NCBI GenBank assembly: GCA_902533955.1
Contig: CACANV010000041.1
Location: 1-6,066 of the forward strand
Reading direction: 5' to 3'
DNA: 6,066 nt
From: an uncultured Pelagibacteraceae bacterium
GTDB lineage: Bacteria; Pseudomonadota; Alphaproteobacteria; Pelagibacterales; Pelagibacteraceae
Within the stretch, counting starts at the first letter, position 1, and the number at the start of each line of letters is the position of its first letter. The translations under genes and the position numbers were made by a program. Of the stretch, positions 1 through 5,832 are shown in pieces. The notes under the pieces are model-generated. The model had not been told where the DNA came from and did no database searches. It saw only the letters and a list, made by a program, of their open reading frames with translations.

Positions 1-541
1 CTTCAACGGCAGCAAGAGCAGAACCTTTAATAATTGGAGTTTTATCTCCAGGAAATTTGTATGAAGTTAAAAGTTCCTTAATTTCTTCCTCAACTAAATC
101 AATCATTTCCTTGTCATCAACTTGATCTACTTTATTTAAATAAACAACAATAGCTGGAACTCCAACTTGTCTTGCTAAAAGAATATGTTCTCTAGTTTGA
201 GGCATAGGACCATCAGCTGCATTAACAACTAAAATTGCTCCATCCATTTGAGCTGCACCAGTTATCATATTCTTTACATAATCTGCGTGACCTGGGCAAT
301 CAACGTGCGCATAGTGTCTTTTATCTGTTTCATATTCAACATGAGCAGTTGAAATTGTAATCCCTCTCTCTTTTTCTTCTGGAGCTTTATCAATTTGATC
401 ATAAGCAGTAAAAGTTGCACCGCCGCTTTCAGCTAACACTTTTGTTATTGCCGCTGTTAAAGTTGTTTTTCCATGATCAACGTGACCGATTGTACCTATA
501 TTACAGTGCGGTTTATTTCTTACAAACTTTTCTTTTGACAT
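1..541 (-). CDS. tuf: Translation elongation factor EF-Tu, N-terminal part (C-terminus beyond window)
   Basis: EF-Tu is the GTPase that delivers aminoacyl-tRNA to the ribosomal A site. The first 180 codons are visible on the reverse strand, beginning [20 protein letters not shown]; the family is usually about 395 residues, so domains 2 and 3 lie beyond base 1. The GTP-binding motifs are all present: P-loop GHVDHGKT (residues 19-26), switch I RGITI (59-63), DCPGH (81-85), NKVD (136-139) and the SAL motif (174-176). The start is supported by the N-terminal family match and by a GAGGT Shine-Dalgarno sequence at 551-555, nine bases ahead of the ATG and the clearest ribosome binding site in the window. 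It lies downstream of tRNA-Tyr and tRNA-Gly on the same strand with no terminator between, so all three are probably one transcript, as in other proteobacterial tRNA-tuf operons. No frameshift is seen. Confidence 0.97.
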   Translation of the reverse strand, partial: MSKEKFVRNKPHCNIGTIGHVDHGKTTLTAAITKVLAESGGATFTAYDQIDKAPEEKERGITISTAHVEYETDKRHYAHVDCPGHADYVKNMITGAAQMDGAILVVNAADGPMPQTREHILLARQVGVPAIVVYLNKVDQVDDKEMIDLVEEEIKELLTSYKFPGDKTPIIKGSALAAVE

Positions 542-575
542 TACTTTTTTACCTCTTTTTTTTATTTAATATATT

Positions 576-649
576 TGGAGCGGGTAAAGGGAATCGAACC
601 CTTACATCCAGCTTGGAAGGCTAGCGTTCTACCATTGAACTACACCCGC
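576..649 (-). tRNA. tRNA-Gly (anticodon UCC)
   Basis: Read on the reverse strand this is a 74-nt tRNA including an encoded CCA. The acceptor stem starts GCGGGTG and pairs with TACCCGC (one G-U pair at the base). A D-arm, an anticodon loop CTTCCAA giving anticodon UCC, and a T-arm with GGTTCGATTCC follow, and the discriminator base is U, as expected for glycine. It lies between tRNA-Tyr (42 bp upstream) and tuf (34 bp downstream), all in one direction, so processing from a shared precursor is likely. Confidence 0.96.
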
Positions 650-691
650 AACACCCAAGTACACTCCATTTGTTGAAAAAAAATTTATTAA

Positions 692-777
<86 letters not shown>

Positions 778-785
778 TTAATAGT

Positions 786-801
786 AGGGGAAGCGTCCCC
801 T
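786..801 (-). promoter_or_regulatory. Short perfect hairpin in the leader of the tRNA-Tyr transcript
   Basis: AGGGGA (786-791) and TCCCCT (796-801) form a 6-bp perfect stem around a 4-nt loop, ending 8 nt before the 5' end of tRNA-Tyr on the reverse strand. It is GC-rich against an AT-rich background. It lies between the proposed promoter and the tRNA, so it would be in the precursor leader. No T-run follows on either strand, so it is not a typical terminator. A role in tRNA 5' processing or leader stability is inference only. Confidence 0.35.
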
Positions 802-830
802 TGTTCAATAAAGCTTTAAACAACATGCGT

Positions 831-858
831 TTTATATATTTTTATTGTACAAATGCAA
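831..858 (-). promoter_or_regulatory. Candidate sigma-70 promoter for the tRNA-Tyr/tRNA-Gly/tuf unit
   Basis: On the reverse strand, TTGCAT (complement of 853-858) and TATAAA (complement of 831-836) are separated by 16 bp. Transcription would start near 824, about 46 nt before tRNA-Tyr. The predicted start overlaps an imperfect palindrome at 801-823 whose core is TAAAGCTTTA (809-818), a possible operator but unproven. This is the best promoter match in the only sizeable gap upstream of the unit. Confidence 0.5.
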
Positions 859-873
859 TATGTGAATTATAGG
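845..873 (+). promoter_or_regulatory. Candidate sigma-70 promoter for rlmB
   Basis: TTGTAC (845-850) and TATAGG (868-873) are separated by 17 bp. Transcription would start near 880, leaving a leader of about 34 nt before the rlmB ATG. Its -35 element lies inside the leftward promoter's spacer, so the two promoters overlap back to back. The match to consensus is moderate. Confidence 0.4.
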
Positions 874-913
874 GGGAAATAGTTAAAAAATCGTTAAAAT
901 ACCACTATTTATC

Positions 914-1657
914 ATGAATAATTCTTCTTTTTTTATTGTAGGCAAACATGCCGTATTAGAAGCGCTAAAAAATCAAAATAGAAAAATTTTAAGATTATTT
1001 CTAACAGAAGAAAGTAAGAAAAATATTCATAGATATAGCCCAAAAAAAAATCTCTTAAAAAATATCAAAATTTTTTTTAAGACAAAAAAAGAATTAGATA
1101 AATATTGTAAAAATGAAGGAATACTTCATCAAGGTTATGTAGCCGAAATAGAAAATTTAGAAAAGAAAGAATTAAAAAAATTTATTAAAGAAAATAATAA
1201 TTTAACATTAATTTGTTTAGATGAAGTAACAGATCCGAGAAACATTGGATCAATAATAAGAAGTGCCGCATCATTCAATATTGATGGTTTAATTATTAAA
1301 GAAAGACATTTTCCTAAAGAAAGCAAATCTATGTATAAATCTGCGAGTGGATGTATGGAATATTTAAATATTTTTGAAGTTTCAAATATTAATTCTACTC
1401 TTAAATATTTAAGAGACAAAAATTTTTGGGTTTACGGGTTTGATGCAAAAAGCGAGAAAGATTTTACTAAAATTGAATGGAATGGTAACAATATACTTTT
1501 ATTTGGCTCGGAAGGATTTGGTTTAAGCAAACACACAAAAAAATATACGGATTTTATGGTTAAGATTAATATAAACAAAAAAATTGAAAGTTTGAATATT
1601 TCAAACAGTGCCTCCATTGTATTTCACCATATAAATCAAAGAAAAAAAAGATCTTGA
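914..1657 (+). CDS. rlmB: 23S rRNA (guanosine-2'-O)-methyltransferase, SpoU/TrmH family
   Basis: Predicted to 2'-O-methylate a guanosine of 23S rRNA (G2251 of the peptidyl-transferase P-loop in E. coli) using S-adenosylmethionine. The 247 residues match the usual length of about 245-250. The N-terminal substrate-binding domain opens with IVGKHAVLEALKN (8-20). The SPOUT methylase domain begins near residue 98 and shows the three trefoil-knot motifs: motif 1 DPRNIGSIIRSAASF (107-121, with N110 and R116), motif 2 LLFGSEGFGLS (195-205) and motif 3 SLNISNSASI (226-235, with N228). The start is the only in-frame ATG that keeps the full N-terminal domain; no Shine-Dalgarno sequence precedes it. It diverges from the tRNA-tuf unit. 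The tRNA-Thr fragment begins 33 bp after its stop with no terminator between, so rlmB and the original tRNA-Thr were probably co-transcribed. Family assignment is firm; RlmB rather than another SpoU member rests on length and domain layout. Confidence 0.88.
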   Translation: MNNSSFFIVGKHAVLEALKNQNRKILRLFLTEESKKNIHRYSPKKNLLKNIKIFFKTKKELDKYCKNEGILHQGYVAEIENLEKKELKKFIKENNNLTLICLDEVTDPRNIGSIIRSAASFNIDGLIIKERHFPKESKSMYKSASGCMEYLNIFEVSNINSTLKYLRDKNFWVYGFDAKSEKDFTKIEWNGNNILLFGSEGFGLSKHTKKYTDFMVKININKKIESLNISNSASIVFHHINQRKKRS

Positions 1658-1687
1658 TAATATATAGAATAAGATTACAAAACTAAC

Positions 1688-1735
1688 AATGCCCTTGTAG
1701 CTCAGCTGGTAGAGCAATTGATTTGTAATCAATAG
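1688..1735 (+). repeat. Left direct repeat (candidate attL), identical to 5833-5880
   Basis: These 48 bases (AAT plus tRNA-Thr positions 1-45) are identical to 5833-5880. Identity stops exactly after CAATAG: the left copy continues ACCGCTAAA and the right GTCCGCGGT. Upstream of AAT the flanks also differ (ACTAAC against TTAATACG). The sharp boundary within the tRNA is what a tRNA-targeting recombinase leaves. Confidence 0.9.
1691..1735 (+). pseudogene. Truncated tRNA-Thr (5' 45 nt only)
   Basis: This holds the 5' acceptor strand GCCCTTG, the D-arm and the anticodon arm with loop TTTGTAA (anticodon UGU). It then diverges in the variable region and lacks the T-arm, the 3' acceptor strand and CCA. 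It cannot fold as a tRNA. It starts 33 bp after rlmB and was probably the native 5' end of the host tRNA-Thr before the island separated it from its 3' part, now at 5881-5911. Read-through from rlmB would still transcribe it. Confidence 0.9.
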
Positions 1736-1795
1736 ACCGCTAAAAACTCAAAGTACAAATGTTATTAAAGAAGAAAATACGAGTGCTATTTAAGT

Positions 1796-1837
1796 AAAAA
1801 AAAATTAATCACTTATAGTATTGCTAATACCGATAAG
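1796..1837 (-). terminator. Possible intrinsic terminator downstream of tesA
   Basis: CTTAT (1812-1816) plus GTATT (1818-1822) pair with AATAC (1826-1830) plus ATAAG (1833-1837) around a 3-nt loop, with a small internal loop. On the reverse strand the stem is followed, after a 7-nt gap, by nine T (complement of 1796-1804). It lies 28 bp past the tesA stop in the right orientation. The gap between stem and T-run is longer than usual and the stem is AT-rich, so this is tentative. The same bases overlap the candidate recombinase motifs. Confidence 0.35.
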
Positions 1838-1838
1838 A

Positions 1839-1850
1839 AACCGACAGATT
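1839..1850 (+). repeat. Left copy of 12-bp direct repeat AACCGACAGATT
   Basis: Identical to 5704-5715 in the right arm and in the same orientation. A related ACCGATAAG starts 11 bp upstream of this copy's ACCGA, so each arm has a tandem pair about one helical turn apart. It is GC-rich for this genome. It may be an arm-type binding site of a lost or trans-acting recombinase; this is inference. Confidence 0.6.
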
Positions 1851-1864
1851 AGAAATTTATTAAT

Positions 1865-2476
1865 TTAATTTAAAATATTAATAATACTTTTTTTAATAGT
1901 TTCACTTACTTTGATGGTTCCTTCTTTATTTGGATGAATTCCATCTTTTTGATTTAAGCTTGGATTAAGCGCTACTTTTTCGAGAAGAAATGGGATTAAG
2001 GGCAAATTATACTTTTTTGATAATTTCGGATAAATATCATCGAACTCTTTTTTATATTTTTTTCCATGAGTGTTTGGTGCAACCATCCCAGCTAAAATAA
2101 TTTTAATTTTTTTATTGTTTGCAATATTTATTATTTGTTCTAAATTTTTTTTTGTTTCGCCTGGTTGAATTCCCCTGAGCATATCATTAGCTCCTAATCC
2201 TAAAATGATTAAATCAATTCCTGGTTCTGATAAGCTCCAATCAACTCTATTCAATCCACCTGATGAAGTGCTTCCAGAAACACTTCCATTAATAACTTTA
2301 ATATTTAAACCAGCTTCCTTAAGATTATTTTCTAAAACTACTGATAAATGATGTTCTTTAGGTAATCCATATCCAGCCATCAAACTATCACCGAATAAAA
2401 CTACCTTTTCTATTGCACTTGCGTTTATGTGCACTAGAAAGATTATCAAAATTTTTATAAATATAGTTTTATTCAT
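1865..2476 (-). CDS. tesA: Periplasmic SGNH hydrolase, lysophospholipase L1 / acyl-CoA thioesterase I / arylesterase family
   Basis: TesA-type GDSL hydrolases cleave acyl esters and thioesters, including lysophospholipids, in the periplasm. The chosen start (ATG at 2474-2476) gives 203 residues, close to E. coli TesA, and a signal peptide: charged MNKTIFIK, a hydrophobic core, then NASA, so cleavage after A21 is likely. The SGNH blocks are complete: GDS (29-31, nucleophile S31), NGSVSG (63-68, oxyanion G68), GAND (95-98, N97) and DGIHP (178-182, catalytic D178 and H181). The spacings from G68 to N97, D178 and H181 match those of E. coli TesA. The reading frame stays open 51 codons further upstream, but that extension lies inside ybbA and would bury the signal peptide. 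A weak GAAGAG sits about 5 nt ahead of the start, within ybbA. It is divergent from ybbA with overlapping start codons. Its probable role is to act on a lipid-like substrate presented by YbbA-YbbP. Confidence 0.92.
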   Translation of the reverse strand: MNKTIFIKILIIFLVHINASAIEKVVLFGDSLMAGYGLPKEHHLSVVLENNLKEAGLNIKVINGSVSGSTSSGGLNRVDWSLSEPGIDLIILGLGANDMLRGIQPGETKKNLEQIINIANNKKIKIILAGMVAPNTHGKKYKKEFDDIYPKLSKKYNLPLIPFLLEKVALNPSLNQKDGIHPNKEGTIKVSETIKKSIINILN

Positions 2477-2479
2477 GAA
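2472..2479. promoter_or_regulatory. Palindrome TTCATGAA holding the overlapping start codons of tesA and ybbA
   Basis: The 8-bp palindrome contains the tesA ATG on the reverse strand (2476-2474) and the ybbA ATG on the forward strand (2475-2477), sharing two base pairs. There is no intergenic region. Neither gene has a strong Shine-Dalgarno sequence; ybbA has none. Promoters for each must lie within the other's coding region, and no good -35/-10 pair was found there. Confidence 0.85.
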
Positions 2480-3140
2480 TACTCTTCTTAAATTAAAAAA
2501 AATAAATCTCAAATACCAAACTGGTAAAGATAGTATCAATGTTTTAAAGAATATTGATTTAAATATTAAGAAAAAAGAAACCGTTTCTGTTGTTGGGGAA
2601 AGTGGCTCAGGGAAAACAAGTTTAATCATGTTAATTGGGGGATTGGAGAAACCTAGCTCTGGTAAAATAATTTTCCAAGATCAGGAAATTACAGGCCTTA
2701 GTGAAGATGAGGTATCTGAGATAAGAAAGAAAAATATTGGAATAATTTTTCAGTCGTTTTATTTAATTCCTAATTATACAGCGGTTGAAAATGTTGCGCT
2801 TACACTCGAGCTCAATAATTTTAAAAATCCAGAAAAAGAGGCAAAAATTTTATTAGATCGTTTTGGTTTGAGACATCGTTTTAATAATCTACCAAGTCAA
2901 TTATCGGGTGGTGAACAACAAAGAGTTGCTATCGCTAGAGCAATTGCAATGAAACCAAAATTAATTTTAGCTGATGAACCAACCGGAAATTTGGATACTG
3001 AAAATTCTATCATGATTACAAATATTCTATTTAAGTATGTAAAAGAAGAAGGCTCTTCTTTAATCATGGTAACTCATGACACTAAACTTGCTGACAAAGC
3101 TAAAAGAAAAATAAAAATTAAAGATGGTAAAATTAAATAA
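2475..3140 (+). CDS. ybbA: ABC transporter ATP-binding protein, LolD/YbbA family
   Basis: This is the ATPase of a MacB/LolCDE-type (type VII) ABC system that couples ATP hydrolysis to movement of the partner permease in the inner membrane. It is 221 residues, near the usual 225-235. All motifs are present: Walker A GESGSGKT (41-48), Q-loop Q93, signature LSGGEQ (143-148), Walker B LILADE (163-168, D167 and E168), D-loop NLD (172-174) and H-loop H201. The start MNTLLKLKKINLKYQTG is chosen because it begins the family fold; an in-frame ATG at 2427 adds 16 residues that lie inside tesA. Its end overlaps ybbP by 17 bp, so the two are translationally coupled. Next to tesA and a ten-helix FtsX permease, YbbA fits better than LolD, whose partners are the four-helix proteins LolC and LolE. 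Confidence 0.92.
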   Translation: MNTLLKLKKINLKYQTGKDSINVLKNIDLNIKKKETVSVVGESGSGKTSLIMLIGGLEKPSSGKIIFQDQEITGLSEDEVSEIRKKNIGIIFQSFYLIPNYTAVENVALTLELNNFKNPEKEAKILLDRFGLRHRFNNLPSQLSGGEQQRVAIARAIAMKPKLILADEPTGNLDTENSIMITNILFKYVKEEGSSLIMVTHDTKLADKAKRKIKIKDGKIK

Positions 3141-5658
3141 TCCTTCAGAATTTAGTTTGATTTTTAAATATGCTTTAAAAGATTTAAGCAGAAATTATCA
3201 TAAAATATCTAGTATCATTGTTACGCTATTTATAAGTCTTTATATTTTAAGTGCAATTTTCACAATTGAAGATAGTCTTAAAAAAGAATTAAATGATAAT
3301 GCCAAAGCACTTTTAGGTGGAGATTTAGAGATTGATTATAATCGTAATCCAGGAAATTTAGATCTAGTTAATCAAGTAAAAGAATTTGCAACTGTTTCTC
3401 AAATGATTGAGTTTAGTACTATGCTTTCAACAACTGGAAGAGAAAAAAATAAATCATTATTTACTAGAATTAAAACTGTGGATGAAAAATATCCTTTATA
3501 TGGAAATGTTGTTTATGAGCCAATTGGTGCTTATGAAAAAATGCAAAAAGAACCTCGCACTATCCTTATAAATGAAAGTTTATCAAAAAACCTTAATATA
3601 AAAATTAATGAAAAGGTAAAAGTTCAAGATCAAAACTTTACAGTTATTGGAGTTATTAAATCAGTACCAGATGTTAGTGGATTTGTTGCATTTGGAGATT
3701 GGGCTTTAGCAGGAAAACAAACTTTAGAAATTTTAAAACTAAATGGAATGGGAAGCTTTTTAAACTATGAATACAAAGTAAAATTTTACGAAAAAGATAA
3801 ATCAGAAAAAATCGAACAACGAATTGAAAAAATTTTTAAAGATGATAAAAAAGTAAAGCTTAGATATCCTGAAAATTCTGCTAGTGGAATAAAAAGAATT
3901 ATTAATAATTTTTCTCAATTTCTATCTCTTGTATCAATCAGTGCAATGTTAATTGCAGGTATAGGAATCGCAAATACTCTGCTTTCTTTTATCAATCAAA
4001 ACAACATGTCTATTGCTGTAAGAAAAGCGGTTGGCTTTTATTCAGGCAATATTAAAATATTATATTACCTTCAGTTATTTATACTTTTATTCATGATCAC
4101 TGTTGTTGCTTATGGATTAAGTTTTTTAATTGTACCGATAGTAGATATATACCTATCTGATGGATTGGGATTGAACGTTTACCCAGTGTTTTCATTCCCT
4201 AATTTTTTAAAAGTATTTTTAGTGGGTTTGTTAGTTCTTGTAATTTTTTCTATTCCAACAATCAGTTCTATAGATAAAATAAAAGCTGCAAATTTATTTA
4301 GAAACGTATTTCAAAACCTTCAATTTTATTATTCTAAGAGATCAGTTGTTCTAAGCTTTGTTTTATTATCTATCTTAATTTTATTATTCACGATTGGATC
4401 TGAGCAACCTTCTTATAGCTTAGGTTACTTTGCTGCTTTTTTTGTTTGTTTAATCGTATTTTTCTTACTTTCAAAATTAATCATTTTTTTTCTTAAAAAA
4501 TTCAAATCAATTCCAATAATTTCTTTTAAAGTTTCAATTAAAAATATTACTCAGACAAAAAGTATAACTCCTATTACAGTTATGTCTCTTGGCTTAGGGG
4601 TTACTTTGTTATTAACTTTGGCTTTAGTTGGTACAAATTTTCAAAGAGAAATTGCTAAATCTATTCCTGATATTGCACCTGATTATTTCTTTGTCGGTAT
4701 TCAGAAAGGAGAAAGAGAGAAATTTGAACAAGGTATTTTAAATATGGATTCAAATGCATCTATTGAAATTGTACCAATGGTTTCATCTAGTATAATAAAA
4801 ATTAATGGGATTGATCCTAATACTTATATTAAACCAGATAATAATAGTTACTGGGTTATTGGTACTGAACGAAGATCTTCGTGGGTAGAAAATGTGCCTG
4901 AAGATAACTCAATTCTAAAAGGTGAATGGTGGGATTTATCAAAGCCAGGTCAACTTCAAATATCTTTAGATGCAAAAGTTGCTAAAGATTTTGATATACT
5001 ATTAGGTGATATCTTTACTTTAAATGTTTATGGACGTGAAATTGAGGGGAAAGTAATAAATTTTAGAGAAGTTGATTATCGAGATTTAAACATCAACTTT
5101 GCAATGTTATTTAACCCTCAATTTGCAAAAAATATTCCACATGAGTATTTGGCTACTGCAAAATTTAATTCAAATAAATTTGATGAAACTGAAATGCTTG
5201 AAATCATGCCAAGTTTATCAATGATTAAAATTGCAGATTATTTATCAAAAGTTAGAGCTGTTTTAAATAAGGTATTTATTGCGGTTTTATTAATTTCAGC
5301 GATTACCATTGTTATAGGCTTAATCGTAATTTCAAGTGCAATTATGGTTCAAGGAAAAGTAAAAGAATATCAAAATTTGGTTTTCAAAATTTTAGGTTTT
5401 TCAAAAAAACAAATTATTTTTTCATCTTTAATTGAATTCGTCATTATCTTTAAATCTGTAATTTTAATTGCAGTATTCTTTGCTGTGATTGGTTCAAAAT
5501 TTATTATGGAAAATATTTTTGAATTAGTATGGATGTTTGACTTTAAGATTTTAATTTATTTATGGCTTTCAATAGGTTTTGTTACCTTGGTTTTGATATT
5601 GTTAACTAACTTAAAGTATCTAAATCCTAAGGTTTATCCTCTAATAAGAAATCAATAA
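3124..5658 (+). CDS. ybbP: FtsX/MacB-type ABC permease, YbbP family
   Basis: This is the inner-membrane partner of YbbA, a mechanotransmission-type ABC permease probably acting on a hydrophobic substrate for TesA. It has 844 residues (E. coli YbbP is about 800). Visible hydrophobic helices lie near residues 28-48, 264-290, 312-342, 362-384, 407-425, 434-458, 483-505, 716-742, 768-792 and 806-828, ten in all. Two large extracytoplasmic domains lie between helices 1-2 (about 50-260) and 7-8 (about 510-710). This is a duplicated FtsX layout with each half ending in a three-helix FtsX core. A GEWW motif (600-603) sits in the second domain. The start ATG overlaps the end of ybbA by 17 bp; only a weak AAAG precedes it. 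No frameshift is seen. LolC/LolE or MacB identity is unlikely, because they have four helices and one periplasmic domain per protein. Confidence 0.88.
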   Translation: MVKLNNPSEFSLIFKYALKDLSRNYHKISSIIVTLFISLYILSAIFTIEDSLKKELNDNAKALLGGDLEIDYNRNPGNLDLVNQVKEFATVSQMIEFSTMLSTTGREKNKSLFTRIKTVDEKYPLYGNVVYEPIGAYEKMQKEPRTILINESLSKNLNIKINEKVKVQDQNFTVIGVIKSVPDVSGFVAFGDWALAGKQTLEILKLNGMGSFLNYEYKVKFYEKDKSEKIEQRIEKIFKDDKKVKLRYPENSASGIKRIINNFSQFLSLVSISAMLIAGIGIANTLLSFINQNNMSIAVRKAVGFYSGNIKILYYLQLFILLFMITVVAYGLSFLIVPIVDIYLSDGLGLNVYPVFSFPNFLKVFLVGLLVLVIFSIPTISSIDKIKAANLFRNVFQNLQFYYSKRSVVLSFVLLSILILLFTIGSEQPSYSLGYFAAFFVCLIVFFLLSKLIIFFLKKFKSIPIISFKVSIKNITQTKSITPITVMSLGLGVTLLLTLALVGTNFQREIAKSIPDIAPDYFFVGIQKGEREKFEQGILNMDSNASIEIVPMVSSSIIKINGIDPNTYIKPDNNSYWVIGTERRSSWVENVPEDNSILKGEWWDLSKPGQLQISLDAKVAKDFDILLGDIFTLNVYGREIEGKVINFREVDYRDLNINFAMLFNPQFAKNIPHEYLATAKFNSNKFDETEMLEIMPSLSMIKIADYLSKVRAVLNKVFIAVLLISAITIVIGLIVISSAIMVQGKVKEYQNLVFKILGFSKKQIIFSSLIEFVIIFKSVILIAVFFAVIGSKFIMENIFELVWMFDFKILIYLWLSIGFVTLVLILLTNLKYLNPKVYPLIRNQ

Positions 5659-5703
5659 TTAAAATTTTTGAATTTATAGATCAAACTCTCGGACCGACAG
5701 CCG

Positions 5704-5715
5704 AACCGACAGATT
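5704..5715 (+). repeat. Right copy of 12-bp direct repeat AACCGACAGATT
   Basis: Identical to 1839-1850 in the left arm. A second ACCGACAG lies at 5693-5700, 12 bp upstream, so both arms carry a tandem pair. The repeat sits about 118 bp inside the right tRNA repeat, against about 103 bp for the left copy. Confidence 0.6.
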
Positions 5716-5790
5716 GGTCGCTTATAGTCTACAACAAGGTACAAAGTTACAAATAGAAAATTAAATTTCAGTAGCTATATCTTTTAATTG

Positions 5791-5819
5791 TTGATTTATT
5801 AGACTTTTATCATTAAAAA
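5791..5819 (+). promoter_or_regulatory. Weak candidate promoter for the intact tRNA-Thr
   Basis: TTGATT (5791-5796) and TAAAAA (5814-5819) are 17 bp apart, placing a start near 5826, about ten bases before the tRNA. Each hexamer matches consensus at four of six positions, which is easily reached by chance in AT-rich DNA. A promoter is expected somewhere here because the intact tRNA is no longer next to rlmB; read-through from ybbP is the alternative. Confidence 0.25.
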
Positions 5820-5832
5820 CTTCGTTAATACG

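Larger units (their letters stand above)
1736..1864. other. Left non-coding arm of the island
   Basis: There is no credible gene in these 129 bp between the tRNA-Thr fragment and the end of tesA. It contains CAAAGTACAAA (1749-1759), a run of nine A (1796-1804), CACTTATAGT (1810-1819), ACCGATAAG (1829-1837) and AACCGACAGATT (1839-1850). Close relatives of all of these, apart from the A-run, occur in the right arm. On the plus strand a short open stretch ends with a stop just after GCTATT (about 1788), but it has no start codon. Confidence 0.6.

Noticed and set aside
415..624. 69-codon plus-strand open frame
   Set aside because: Antisense to the start of tuf and runs into tRNA-Gly; no family resemblance.
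1135..1617. Two minus-strand open frames of 94 and 61 codons
   Set aside because: Both lie opposite rlmB, whose motifs are clear on the plus strand; they look like frame shadows.
2427..2474. Upstream ATG for ybbA adding 16 residues
   Set aside because: It lies within tesA, and the ABC fold begins normally at 2475.
2477..2629. 51-residue N-terminal extension of tesA
   Set aside because: It lies inside ybbA on the other strand, has no family match, and would hide the obvious signal peptide at the chosen start.
5659..5680. AT-only inverted repeat after ybbP as a terminator
   Set aside because: The stem is about five A-T pairs with no following T-run; not distinguishable from background.
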